A stretch of 64,000 nt of DNA from Thermoplasmatota archaeon (GTDB lineage: Archaea; Thermoplasmatota; JAKEGO01), in contig JANQNK010000020.1 of the NCBI GenBank assembly GCA_028279595.1, forward strand, positions 1 to 64,000, given 5' to 3'. A model generated the notes under the pieces. The model saw only the letters and a list, made by a program, of their open reading frames with translations, was not told the DNA's origin and searched no databases. The translations under genes and the position numbers were made by a program. This document shows positions 9,745 to 17,355 of the stretch, piece after piece (position 1 is the stretch's first letter; the number at the start of each line of letters is the position of its first letter).

Positions 9745-9801
9745 TTTCCCTGGATTATATGTAATTTTGGGTCATTTTTTCTGCGATCGTCGAAGTATGA
9801 G

Positions 9802-9816
9802 CGGTCATCATGACCG
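9802..9816. other. 15-base palindrome after the C25 peptidase gene
   Basis: CGGTCATCATGACCG has two perfect 7-base arms around one C. It lies 34-48 bases past the stop of the minus-strand peptidase gene and upstream of the gar1 promoter. It may be an operator-like site or part of a 3' end; no U-run follows on the minus strand, so a simple intrinsic terminator is not supported. Confidence 0.35.
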
Positions 9817-9849
9817 TACAGACATGTGGAAACCATCCCTGGCCCCGCC

Positions 9850-12678
9850 TCAAGCGTGGTTCGGTTCGTAGGGGTTGAAGGCCGGATCCCCCTGGAGTAT
9901 GAACTCGTTTATCGTGTCGCTGTCCGGTCCCCCGTTGTCCGTCCCCACGTCGCGGATGTACTTGTTCTTCGCGTCCATCAGCGCATAGCCCGTGGTCAGG
10001 TCCTCGAAGTTGTTGGCGATGATCCCGTCCTCGTTGGTCTTGTCGTAGATGTAACCGAGGAGGTTGGCGTACATGTTGAGGGCCAGGAGGTCTCCTAGCG
10101 TGGTGTCCGAGTTCGTGTCGGGGATCGGTACCACCGTTCCCCAGGACATCCTGGTCGCGCCCACGTAGGCGTTCATGCCTGCGTGGAGGAACGCCAGCGA
10201 GAGGGCGTTCTCGGGGTACAGACCGTCGATGCGTCCGGTGACGCAGGAGGACCCGAAGATGACGGTCGGACCGAAGTCCATGTACCTTACGTGTGCCACA
10301 TCGTAGGCTCCACCGCCGTAGGTGGCCTTGGATACCGGGTCCGGTATGCCGTCCGCGCCCTCCTGTGCGGTGGGAACGTACCAGTAGTAGAACCCGTGCG
10401 AGCAGAAGAAGATGAAGTTGGCGCTCTCGTAGCTGTCCTCGGTGTACTGTCTCCTGGAGAGCTGGTTGTAGTGCTCCTCTCCCTCGGGGCCAGTGTAGAA
10501 GCCGGCGGCCTGGGCCATCCTCTCGAACTTCTGGAGGTCGAGCGCTGCGACCTCGACGGGCGGTATCGTCCCGAGGGTTGTGTACGCTGACATCTTCCAC
10601 TCATCGTCGAGCTGTATGCCGTCGTTCGCATCCCCCCTGTGGTTGTCGATGATGTCCAAGTAGAATGCGCTCCTGGCGATGAGCGCGCTGATGTCCTGCG
10701 CGTCCCAGCCGGTGAACCTCCCAACGGCGACCTCGAAGTCCGGATCGTACTCGTTCACGTTGTCGTACGGAGCGTCGTTCGGGATTATCAGGTCGAAGGG
10801 GGCGTCGTACGGGTCAGCGTCGACGGACATGTAGAAGTTGTCGCTGGGCATGCCGAAGCCCTCGGTCGGGTCGCCCTGGCCCGATGCGTAGTAGAACTGC
10901 GGGATCATGTTCGAGTCTCCGACGATCGCGATGCAGAACTCATCGCCGTTGGAGTAGAAATCCTCCTGGTAGTCGGCGGCGAGGTTGACTATCATGTCGA
11001 TCTCCGCCGGTATCTCGTCGGGCATGTTCCTGTAGTCCACGAAATCGTAGTTCTGCGGATGGATCTCGACGCCCTTGAGCTGGCCGAGGGCCCAGATGAT
11101 GTCCTTCTTGACCAGAATGGCGCTCTGGTTGGCATCGTCCAGCGTGTCCTCGTTCGCTGCGGGCACGCCGCAGCCCTGGCATCCGATGTAACCGGGAGAA
11201 TGGACCGCGAACTGGGGTTTCGAGAGTATCAATCCCCCGTGATGCGCGGTGATGTAGCCGGCCATCGAGGAGGCGTCCTTCATGAGCGGATACACCGGGA
11301 CCTCGGCCATCTTGCCGGCATATCTCCCCTTCAGGGTCTCCATCTTGTCGATGTAGATGTCAATGGTGTACTCCGCCTCCCCGTCGTCGTCGGTCGGCAG
11401 CCTGGCCAGGACCTGGATGTCCATCGGCCCCTCGCTGTTGACCTGGGCCAGCTCCGTGTAGAAATGGGCCCAGATCGGTTTGCTCGTCGGGTCGTCCGGC
11501 TGGGCCGTGATGTACTTCGTTCCGGGCGAGCCGCCGAAGAAGTAGAGCTTGTCCTCGGCGTGGTCGGCGTTGATGGCGCCGTCCTCGTTGCCGTCGTAAC
11601 CTATGTAGGCATAGATCCTCTCGCCGGAATCGTGGGCGTTGCCTTCGGTCCGCAGGTCGGCGATGATCTCGGGGAGCGTGTAGGCGCTCAATCCATCGGC
11701 CTGGGACACGTCCATCTTGACATCCACCCTCAGGTTGGCGAAGTTCCAGCCTTCGGGTATCTCGAACCTTTCGATGGGGCCGTCGGGGGCATTTGGCGCC
11801 GCTCCGGGATAGTTGCCGGAGGATGAGTCCCCGACGACGTCCTCGAAGTGGTATTCCTCGGTCGCTGTGATAGTGTAATCATGAGAGTCCAGAGGGTTGG
11901 CGATCGTCAGGTAGTCGGCCTCGATCCCGAGACGGTCCTCGAGTATCGTCCTCGTCGTGTGGAATGCCAGTTCCGCGGTCTCGTACTCGGTGTAGATGTC
12001 GGAGTCGTGGCTCGTGACCGGGAACCTCATGACCTTTCCGTAACCGCCCGTGTTCCCGCAGACGATTGTGAACCTGACGCCGAGGTTCCTCAGGGTGCCC
12101 TTCACCGAACCGTCCACCTTGTCGGCGATTATCACCGGGATGTCAAGGTATGATGCCAGCGGCATCAGCATGGTCGCCATGTTGTAGCCCAGCTGGCTCG
12201 GTTCTACTATCATGGCTCCGTCGGACGCCACCCAGTTTTCGGAGGCGACCTCGAGGGAGACCATCTCCGGGTCCCCGTTTATCGAACGACGCCCCGATGC
12301 GACGATCTCCCCGACATCGCCGAGGGTGAGTACGTCGGAGTGGTCGTACATCATCAGGAACCTGTCCACTGCGCTCGACGGATCGTCCGATGTGGCGACG
12401 AGGAGCGGGACCTCGTGCAGGTCGTCCTGGTCGTCGTAGTACAGGGCCAGCGGAGTGCCTATGAGGGCGTAGAACGGGCTGTCGCTCGACGCGATGACGG
12501 CGCCCGGTTGACCGCCCCTGACGCTCTCCTGCGTCATGAGGTCGTTGACCGAGGCCCTCTTCTCGGAGCTGCCCTCGTCTGCATTCACATCGATGACGCT
12601 GAAGGCTGCAAGGAGAAGTACGAGTACGAATGATATCGCGACGATCTTTTTCATCCCGAGAGAAGTGTCCTCTATCAT
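9850..12678 (-). CDS. Secreted gingipain-like (C25 family) cysteine peptidase
   Basis: 942 residues. A signal peptide (IVAISFVLVLLLAAFSVIDVNA) is followed by an N-terminal region of about 280 residues with tandem ATSDDPSSAV/LGDV-type segments resembling cell-surface repeat domains. A middle domain resembles carbohydrate- or metal-binding beta modules. The C-terminal half is the peptidase: AIVGDSNMIPQFY opens the caspase-like fold, VAVGRFTG is the conserved strand, the catalytic dyad is His761 (FFCSHG) and Cys812 (GSSCVTG), and the domain ends in LQGDPAFNPYEP, typical of C25 enzymes. Both catalytic residues are present, so activity outside the cell is likely. There is no C-terminal anchor. The first ATG is preferred because GAGG sits eight bases before it; an internal ATG eight codons later (MKKIV) has no good site. 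Substrate unknown; neighbouring surface proteins are plausible targets. Confidence 0.88.
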   Translation of the reverse strand: MIEDTSLGMKKIVAISFVLVLLLAAFSVIDVNADEGSSEKRASVNDLMTQESVRGGQPGAVIASSDSPFYALIGTPLALYYDDQDDLHEVPLLVATSDDPSSAVDRFLMMYDHSDVLTLGDVGEIVASGRRSINGDPEMVSLEVASENWVASDGAMIVEPSQLGYNMATMLMPLASYLDIPVIIADKVDGSVKGTLRNLGVRFTIVCGNTGGYGKVMRFPVTSHDSDIYTEYETAELAFHTTRTILEDRLGIEADYLTIANPLDSHDYTITATEEYHFEDVVGDSSSGNYPGAAPNAPDGPIERFEIPEGWNFANLRVDVKMDVSQADGLSAYTLPEIIADLRTEGNAHDSGERIYAYIGYDGNEDGAINADHAEDKLYFFGGSPGTKYITAQPDDPTSKPIWAHFYTELAQVNSEGPMDIQVLARLPTDDDGEAEYTIDIYIDKMETLKGRYAGKMAEVPVYPLMKDASSMAGYITAHHGGLILSKPQFAVHSPGYIGCQGCGVPAANEDTLDDANQSAILVKKDIIWALGQLKGVEIHPQNYDFVDYRNMPDEIPAEIDMIVNLAADYQEDFYSNGDEFCIAIVGDSNMIPQFYYASGQGDPTEGFGMPSDNFYMSVDADPYDAPFDLIIPNDAPYDNVNEYDPDFEVAVGRFTGWDAQDISALIARSAFYLDIIDNHRGDANDGIQLDDEWKMSAYTTLGTIPPVEVAALDLQKFERMAQAAGFYTGPEGEEHYNQLSRRQYTEDSYESANFIFFCSHGFYYWYVPTAQEGADGIPDPVSKATYGGGAYDVAHVRYMDFGPTVIFGSSCVTGRIDGLYPENALSLAFLHAGMNAYVGATRMSWGTVVPIPDTNSDTTLGDLLALNMYANLLGYIYDKTNEDGIIANNFEDLTTGYALMDAKNKYIRDVGTDNGGPDSDTINEFILQGDPAFNPYEPNHA

Positions 12679-12862
12679 CGTTCATTCCTCGGGTTTGCTA
12701 TTCCGTGGAAAATAATAAGGTTTATGGTGGAAATCGCCCGCACGGAGCCGTTCTTGATAACAACTGGAAGCGCGGATGATAACCTTTCATGCAACGGAGG
12801 AGGGTCATCCTGCCTTTACAAACTCACGCCAAATCGTCTGTAACGGTCACTGTTTTTGCACA

Positions 12863-12871
12863 AAATATATA
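12863..12871 (+). promoter_or_regulatory. TATA box of the HNH-like/methylthiotransferase unit
   Basis: AAAATATATA precedes the ATG at 12908 by about 37-45 bases, and a GGAGG ribosome site lies between them at about 12896-12900. This supports ATG 12908 over any upstream in-frame start. Confidence 0.6.
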
Positions 12872-12907
12872 GGCATGATTGTGATATGGGCAACCGGAGG
12901 CACTAGA

Positions 12908-13450
12908 ATGGAGAATGTAGAGGTCTTCCTCAAGTTCGATCCTCGCTACGGCGACGCCGAGAAGCTCGACCGACGGGTCTTCGACGCAGCCATCGAGTAT
13001 TATTCCTACATCCACGCCAAGAAGGTCGAGGAGATGACGAAGGACGACGCCTACCAGGCCCTCGCCGAGTACAGGGAGTACGCTCTCCGCGAGCATCTGA
13101 GATGGAAGTACATGGAGAACAAGATCCGCTCCCTGATGCACGATCAATGTGCCTATACCACGGACGAACCCGCACTCGCATGTTTCCACATACCAAACCT
13201 CATCGAGATCCCCATGGAACAGCACTTCGAGGTCTTCAACCGTGACCAGTTCCAGTGCAGGTACTGCGGTGTCACCGGAGAGGAAGAGGAGCTCGAGATC
13301 GATTTCATAACGCTGCCGGAAGAGGGTGGCACACTCGACTTGGACAACATCGTCACGGCATGCGTGGACTGCAAGAACAAGGTCCTCCTTTCCAGGTCCC
13401 GGCCCAAGCCCCCGGCCATGCCGAAGATGAAGAAAAAGGTCAAGCAATGA
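12908..13450 (+). CDS. HNH-like zinc protein with altered catalytic motif
   Basis: 180 residues, start chosen at the ATG preceded by GGAGG and a TATA box. The first 100 residues are helical and highly charged, and I do not recognise them. The last 60 hold a treble-clef module: CRYCG, then ELEIDFITLPEEGGTLDLDNIVTACVDCKNKV. The layout (CxxC, strand, GG loop, DNI, CxxC-N) is that of HNH endonucleases. However, the usual H-x-D-H is here E-x-D-F, so the metal-binding and catalytic histidines are missing. It is therefore probably a structural or nucleic-acid-binding relative, not a nuclease. The C-terminus is basic (KMKKKVKQ). Its stop overlaps the methylthiotransferase ATG (ATGA), so the two are translationally coupled, which hints at a shared RNA substrate. 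Confidence 0.75.
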   Translation: MENVEVFLKFDPRYGDAEKLDRRVFDAAIEYYSYIHAKKVEEMTKDDAYQALAEYREYALREHLRWKYMENKIRSLMHDQCAYTTDEPALACFHIPNLIEIPMEQHFEVFNRDQFQCRYCGVTGEEEELEIDFITLPEEGGTLDLDNIVTACVDCKNKVLLSRSRPKPPAMPKMKKKVKQ

Positions 13451-14712
13451 GCAGGTCTGGCCGCTTTTACGCCGAGATATATGGCTGTTCGATGAACCGT
13501 GGTGAGGCCGAACTCTTTCTCCGGGAGATCGAAGAGCGGGGCCTTATTGCGGTCGACGACCCGAAGACCGCGGACGTCTCGTTCCTCTTCACCTGTACCG
13601 TGATCGACACCACCGAGAGGAAGATGTTGCAGGCGCTGGGATCGATCCCGGGTCCCCTTTACGTCGGCGGGTGCATGCCCACGGCCCAGGAGGAGCTCGT
13701 CCTGAGGACCCGGCCGGATGCACGACTGTTCGATCCCGAGGACTACCGCCAGATGCTCGAGGAGTCGCTTGACAGCATCGGCTCACGGAACGGACATGGA
13801 CCCGTTCGGGACGACAGGCGGGAGCGGAACGTCAGAAGGCATCCCCTCGGCGACGATTCGGTGATAATCCCGATCGCCAGCGGGTGCGACGGCCAATGTT
13901 CCTACTGCATAACCCGGATAGCCAGGCCGGAGCTCAGGTCGATGTCGATGGAGCAGATTTCCGACCTCGTCAACGGCTCCGGCAAGGCGGAGGTCCGCCT
14001 CTCCGCGCAGGACGCATCCGCCTACGGGATCGACATCGGCTCCGACCTCCCACAACTCCTGGAGAGGCTCTCGCGGGGCGACGGTCCAATGCTGAGGGTT
14101 GGTATGATGAACCCGCACACGCTCCTCCCGATACTCGACCGGACGGTCGAGGCCTATGACAGCCATCGGGTCTTTAAATTCCTCCATCTTCCCCTTCAAT
14201 CAGGGTCCGATCGGATCCTCAACGAGATGCGCCGTGAATACTCAGTATCCGAGTTTATCGAGATCGTCGATATGTTCCGGTCCAGATATCCCGGGATGAG
14301 CATCTCCACGGATGTGATCGTCGGATTCCCCGGCGAGACCGACGCCGACTTCGAGCTGACGGTCGCCGCCATCGAGGAGCTCAGGCCCGAGGTCCTCAAC
14401 GTCACACGTTTCTCTCCCAGACCCGGAACCCCTGCAGGGGACCTGATACCGGTTACGGGACGGATCGTGAAGGAGAGGTCCCGGGAGCTCACGGAGATGC
14501 ATAGAACCATGTCCGCCGAGAGGAACGAAGGCCGGGTGGGCACAAGGGCCGAGGTGATCGTCACCGAGCCGGGAAGGGACGGAACGTCAATGGCCAGGGA
14601 CATCGATTACAGGCCCTACGTCATTCCCGGTGAACACAATATCGGGACATGGCTCAACATCGTGGTAACCGATTCTACCGAGGCCTATCTCATAGGCGGA
14701 CCCGAGGAGTGA
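13447..14712 (+). CDS. tRNA N6-threonylcarbamoyladenosine methylthiotransferase (archaeal MiaB/MtaB/CDKAL1 type)
   Basis: 421-residue radical SAM methylthiotransferase expected to convert t6A37 to ms2t6A37 in ANN-decoding tRNAs. The UPF0004 domain carries the three cluster cysteines (EIYGCSMN, FTCTVID, GGCMP). The radical SAM motif is C147-x3-C151-x2-C154 (GCDGQCSYC), and downstream strands contain HLPLQSGSDRIL and DVIVGFPGETDADF. A C-terminal TRAM-like region is present (AEVIVTE...NIGTWLNIVVTDS). The length is normal for archaeal CDKAL1-like enzymes. The ATG overlaps the stop of the upstream HNH-like gene by four bases. Assignment to the t6A branch rather than i6A is from the archaeal subfamily; archaea lack i6A. 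Confidence 0.92.
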   Translation: MSRSGRFYAEIYGCSMNRGEAELFLREIEERGLIAVDDPKTADVSFLFTCTVIDTTERKMLQALGSIPGPLYVGGCMPTAQEELVLRTRPDARLFDPEDYRQMLEESLDSIGSRNGHGPVRDDRRERNVRRHPLGDDSVIIPIASGCDGQCSYCITRIARPELRSMSMEQISDLVNGSGKAEVRLSAQDASAYGIDIGSDLPQLLERLSRGDGPMLRVGMMNPHTLLPILDRTVEAYDSHRVFKFLHLPLQSGSDRILNEMRREYSVSEFIEIVDMFRSRYPGMSISTDVIVGFPGETDADFELTVAAIEELRPEVLNVTRFSPRPGTPAGDLIPVTGRIVKERSRELTEMHRTMSAERNEGRVGTRAEVIVTEPGRDGTSMARDIDYRPYVIPGEHNIGTWLNIVVTDSTEAYLIGGPEE

Positions 14713-14820
14713 TGATTGAGCCTGAGACCATTACCTCCTTCGATCCCATCCCTCACTTTCGGTTGACGCGCTCGCCGCCCCCACGTTCTGGCGACAACGC
14801 GTTTCACTAGTTCTCCAATT

Positions 14821-14830
14821 GTTTATATAC
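14821..14830 (+). promoter_or_regulatory. TATA box of the CCA-adding enzyme gene
   Basis: GTTTATATAC, 25-34 bases ahead of ATG 14855. The spacing points to a leaderless transcript and decides the start codon. Confidence 0.6.
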
Positions 14831-14854
14831 AGCCTTGGCGGATATTCCGGGGTC

Positions 14855-16204
14855 ATGTCGGCCGAGGCGCATGCGGAGGGTATGGTCCTCCCGTTGAGAC
14901 CCACGGACGAGGAGTCCGACTCGCTCTCGAATGCAGCGGACGCTCTCCTCGCCGAGGTCGGTCGGCTCTCGCAGGGCCGGTTCGAGCCCATACTCGTCGG
15001 CTCCGCCGCAAAGGGGACCTTCCTGGCGAACCCTGACATCGACGTCTTCATGATGTTCCCGGAGGAGACGTCGCGGGAGGAACTAGAGCGGATCGGTCTC
15101 GAGGTCGGAGCCGCCGTCCTCGACGGAGAGACGAGGTACGCCGAGCATCCATACACCCACGGCGACTTCATGGGGTTCGAGGCCGACGTCGTGCCCTGCT
15201 TCAAGATCGAGGACGCAACCAGGTTGAAGTCCAACGTCGACCGGACGCCCTTCCACACGGAGTTCATCATCGGGGAACTGCCGTCCGAGCGGAGGGACGA
15301 CGTCCTCCTCCTGAAGGGTTTCATGAAGGGGGTCGGGGTCTACGGGGCCGAGATAAGGGTGGAAGGCTTCTCCGGATACCTCTGCGAACTCCTCGTCATC
15401 AAGTACGGGCGTTTCATCGACGTCCTCAGAGCCGCCGCTCAGTGGGACGATGCTCCCATCCACATCATCGATCCCCCTGGAGGGTCCGATGCCTGGGACG
15501 ACGCCGAGATGAAGCCAGGCAGACCCAAGTTCCGGCGACCACTCAACGTGGTCGATCCCGTCGATCACACCAGGAACGTGTCTTCAGCGCTGTCGAGAAA
15601 TGCCCTGGACACCTTCGTCCTGGCGGCGACCGAGTACCTTTCGGAACCTGACGACAGGTTCTTCTTCCCCGTGCCGAGGAAGGTCCCGGACAGGGACGAA
15701 TGCATTGAGTGGCTCAAGGTTAGGGAGACGTTCACGGTCCACGTCCAGATGGACAGGCCTGACCTCATCGACGATGTCCTCTACTCCCAGATAAAGAAGG
15801 CCCACAACAAGCTCCTGGCCGCATTGAGCGAGGCGGAGTTCACAGTGGTCACGTCGGACATCCTCGCATCCGAACACATAGAGATCATCTTCGAGGCCCA
15901 TCCGGCCCTCCATCCCGAGACCATGGTCCGGCGCGGACCTCCCGAGGACAACAAGAACACGGAGAAGTTCCGCTCGAAGTGGGGAAAGAACGTCTTCTCC
16001 GAGGGCGGCCGCCTGTGGGCCGAGGTGCCGAGGAAGTTCAGGACCCCCGACGCGGCGATAGAGGCAGCTCTTGCTGACAGGGGTATCGGCAAGGACCTCA
16101 ACGAGGCCGGAAGGAGTGCAGTGATCACCACCGGCGACGACCTTTCCGGGAAGGTCGAGGCGATGTCCCTGCTAATGGACCGGCGGGTCCCCTGGCACCG
16201 CTAG
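14855..16204 (+). CDS. cca: CCA-adding tRNA nucleotidyltransferase (archaeal class I)
   Basis: 449 residues. It adds or repairs the 3' CCA of tRNA with CTP and ATP and no template. The catalytic signature of class I nucleotidyltransferases is clear: VGSAAKGTFLANPDIDVF (residues about 52-69), with GS and the DxD metal ligands, and a third acidic residue in FEADVVPCF. The central and tail domains have the archaeal features GVYGAEIRVEGFSGYLCELL and the C-terminal PxxFxRP/HDxR-like segments. Length is as in Archaeoglobus CCA enzyme. In-frame codons upstream of 14855 read through the TATA box, so they are not coding. Monocistronic, convergent with dys. Confidence 0.95.
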   Translation: MSAEAHAEGMVLPLRPTDEESDSLSNAADALLAEVGRLSQGRFEPILVGSAAKGTFLANPDIDVFMMFPEETSREELERIGLEVGAAVLDGETRYAEHPYTHGDFMGFEADVVPCFKIEDATRLKSNVDRTPFHTEFIIGELPSERRDDVLLLKGFMKGVGVYGAEIRVEGFSGYLCELLVIKYGRFIDVLRAAAQWDDAPIHIIDPPGGSDAWDDAEMKPGRPKFRRPLNVVDPVDHTRNVSSALSRNALDTFVLAATEYLSEPDDRFFFPVPRKVPDRDECIEWLKVRETFTVHVQMDRPDLIDDVLYSQIKKAHNKLLAALSEAEFTVVTSDILASEHIEIIFEAHPALHPETMVRRGPPEDNKNTEKFRSKWGKNVFSEGGRLWAEVPRKFRTPDAAIEAALADRGIGKDLNEAGRSAVITTGDDLSGKVEAMSLLMDRRVPWHR

Positions 16205-16264
16205 TACAGATTTTACTCATCCCAAATTGATCACTTATCAGCGGGTACTGGCTCCCGGAAAAAA

Positions 16265-17266
16265 CTAATCCTCAGAGTTGTCGTTGTCACCGAGGCGATC
16301 GAGGAGGGCCGCGACCATTAGTGGCACTAGGACAGTGGCCTCGCCCGGGATCGTGATGTGCTCGGCCTTGGGTCTCATCTTGCCCCACGAGACGGCCTCG
16401 CGCATCCGGGCGCCGGACAGCGAGCCGTCGTACTCCGGAGCTGTCGTGATGTAGACCGCCGAATCGAGCCCGTCCCTGAACTGATTCCACCAGATGACAT
16501 GGTGCTTGGAGATCCCGCCCCCGATTATGAAACCGCCCGTGTTCTCCGCAGAGAAGACGATATCGGAAAGGACCGACTCATCCGCGAGGACATCGATGTG
16601 GAAGTCCGGATGCGCCTGGCTGAACAGCCACAGCTGCGATCCGACCGCACCGTCCGTAATTCCGGGAACGATGACAGGTATCCTGTTCTTGGCGGCCCAG
16701 TAGACTATGGACGACTCGTCCGCCAGCTGCTCGCCCATCCGCCAGATGAGGTCGTGAGCCGCTATGGTCCGCACTCCTTCCTCGTACAGTTTCTCGAGGA
16801 ACGGCTGGATGTGGCTCTCTAGCGCTGGACCGTAGGTCTCCATAGGAACGAAGACGTTCCCGAGCCTGTGAATCTTCTGCTCGAGGAGTTCCACGTCGTC
16901 GGCGTCGAACGATCCCTTCTCGTAATTCCCCCATACGCGGGCGAGGTCGTGGTCGAGCGTCCCGCAGGTCGTGATGATCACGCCGACCATCCTCTGTTCG
17001 ACCAGGTGTCGAATGACGCCTCGGACACCGGTGCTGATAATGGCTGCAGGGAATGAAAGGAACACTGTGGACTTGCGTTTGTACATCCTCTCGAGGATCT
17101 CCACGCCCGCGGCAACCATGGGTGCTGTGAAGCCCCCGGCTTCCGAGAGCTGCTCCACGAGTTCGGAGACTCGGAGGTTCGCGTGGATATCGACGTCCTC
17201 TACTGGGTCCATCCCGCTGGCATCGGTCATGTCTGTTATATGCCTTTGGATGGCCGGATGATTCAT
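16265..17266 (-). CDS. dys: Deoxyhypusine synthase
   Basis: 333 residues. It transfers the aminobutyl group of spermidine to a lysine of aIF5A, the first step of hypusine formation, using NAD. Motifs seen: FLSFPAAIISTGVRGVI, TTCGTLDHDLAR (NAD-binding), VPGITDGAVGSQLWLF, and the active-site segment GGGISKHHVIWWNQFRDG with the imine-forming Lys254, followed by YITTAPEYDGSLSGA. The C-terminus is complete. The minus-strand TATA-like sequence at about 17281-17294 is 15-28 bases before the ATG, indicating a leaderless message. It is transcribed divergently from the beta-helix regulator at 17356. Confidence 0.96.
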   Translation of the reverse strand: MNHPAIQRHITDMTDASGMDPVEDVDIHANLRVSELVEQLSEAGGFTAPMVAAGVEILERMYKRKSTVFLSFPAAIISTGVRGVIRHLVEQRMVGVIITTCGTLDHDLARVWGNYEKGSFDADDVELLEQKIHRLGNVFVPMETYGPALESHIQPFLEKLYEEGVRTIAAHDLIWRMGEQLADESSIVYWAAKNRIPVIVPGITDGAVGSQLWLFSQAHPDFHIDVLADESVLSDIVFSAENTGGFIIGGGISKHHVIWWNQFRDGLDSAVYITTAPEYDGSLSGARMREAVSWGKMRPKAEHITIPGEATVLVPLMVAALLDRLGDNDNSED

Positions 17267-17312
17267 TTATGGATGGCCAGTATATGCAATATAGATGGTT
17301 GAACCAAAAGCG

Positions 17313-17321
17313 GTTAAATAC
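17313..17321 (+). promoter_or_regulatory. TATA box of beta-helix regulator 1
   Basis: GTTAAATAC, 35-43 bases upstream of ATG 17356. It argues against the upstream in-frame ATG at 17269, which would place the promoter inside the coding frame. Confidence 0.5.
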
Positions 17322-17355
17322 ATCCAGGCCGATGGTATGGCCAAGAGGGGCCACA

